From the NCBI GenBank assembly GCA_937876495.1, contig CALEGL010000297.1, positions 1 to 5,638 of the forward strand: a stretch of DNA of 5,638 nt, read 5' to 3'. Below the pieces are notes generated by a model, which had not been told where the DNA came from, made no database searches, and saw nothing but the letters and a program-made list of their open reading frames with translations. Positions within the stretch are counted from its first letter, which is position 1. The number at the start of each line of letters is the position of its first letter. Of the stretch, positions 5,564 through 5,638 are shown in pieces. The stretch is from an uncultured Bifidobacterium sp. Lineage in GTDB: Bacteria > Actinomycetota > Actinomycetes > Actinomycetales > Bifidobacteriaceae. Both the position numbers and the translations under genes were made by a program.

Positions 5564-5638
5564 CGCAGGGTTCCTCCGGAATTCCCGATTCCGATGGTGT
5601 CCGGGGATCCGACGACGCGCCTCTTCACCCTTCGCTGC
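5564..5638 (+). other. Region after lepB, possible beginning of the next gene
   Basis: Two frames stay open to the window end: from ATG 5547, overlapping the end of lepB, and from ATG 5594. Neither has a convincing ribosome binding site, and the translated residues (at most about 30) are not recognisable. In related actinobacteria a ribonuclease HII gene often follows lepB, but nothing here confirms it. No terminator hairpin with a T-run is seen. Confidence 0.2.

Overview
The window is high-GC DNA with strongly GC-biased codons and looks like a chromosomal segment of a high-GC Gram-positive (actinobacterium). An rplS-lepB pair next to an anion-type ABC transporter fits Bifidobacterium or a close relative. 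That assignment is inferred from composition and gene order, not from a search.

Layout: positions 1-3733 are a minus-strand, two-gene ABC transporter operon. The upstream gene (1943-3733) encodes a duplicated permease with two fused membrane halves. The downstream gene (1946 to beyond position 1) encodes its ATPase, starts inside the permease stop codon (ATGA overlap) and runs off the left edge without a stop. The ATPase joins a canonical ABC domain to a C-terminal AAA-associated domain of the nitrate/sulfonate/bicarbonate transporter ATPase class. The two are separated by an unusually long (about 150 residues) Ala/Thr/Ser/Gly/Pro linker. No substrate-binding protein is in view.

Positions 3734-4295 (about 560 bases) are a divergent intergenic region with no convincing gene longer than a few codons. 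It holds a good promoter for the permease (TTGACA, 17 bases, TAATGT), a 24-base dyad over its start site, four GATTC boxes at near-helical spacing upstream of the -35, a second dyad (TTGTCA-N6-TGACAA), an extended -10 promoter facing rplS, and a roughly 200-nt hairpin-rich rplS leader.

Positions 4296-5563 are a plus-strand pair: rplS (ribosomal protein L19) and lepB (type I signal peptidase). They overlap by four bases (GTGA), which suggests translational coupling. The last 75 bases may contain the beginning of the next gene, but it cannot be identified.

The transporter genes should act together as one membrane importer. rplS and lepB link ribosome synthesis with the protein-export machinery. 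The most interesting parts are the ATPase linker and the intergenic region.
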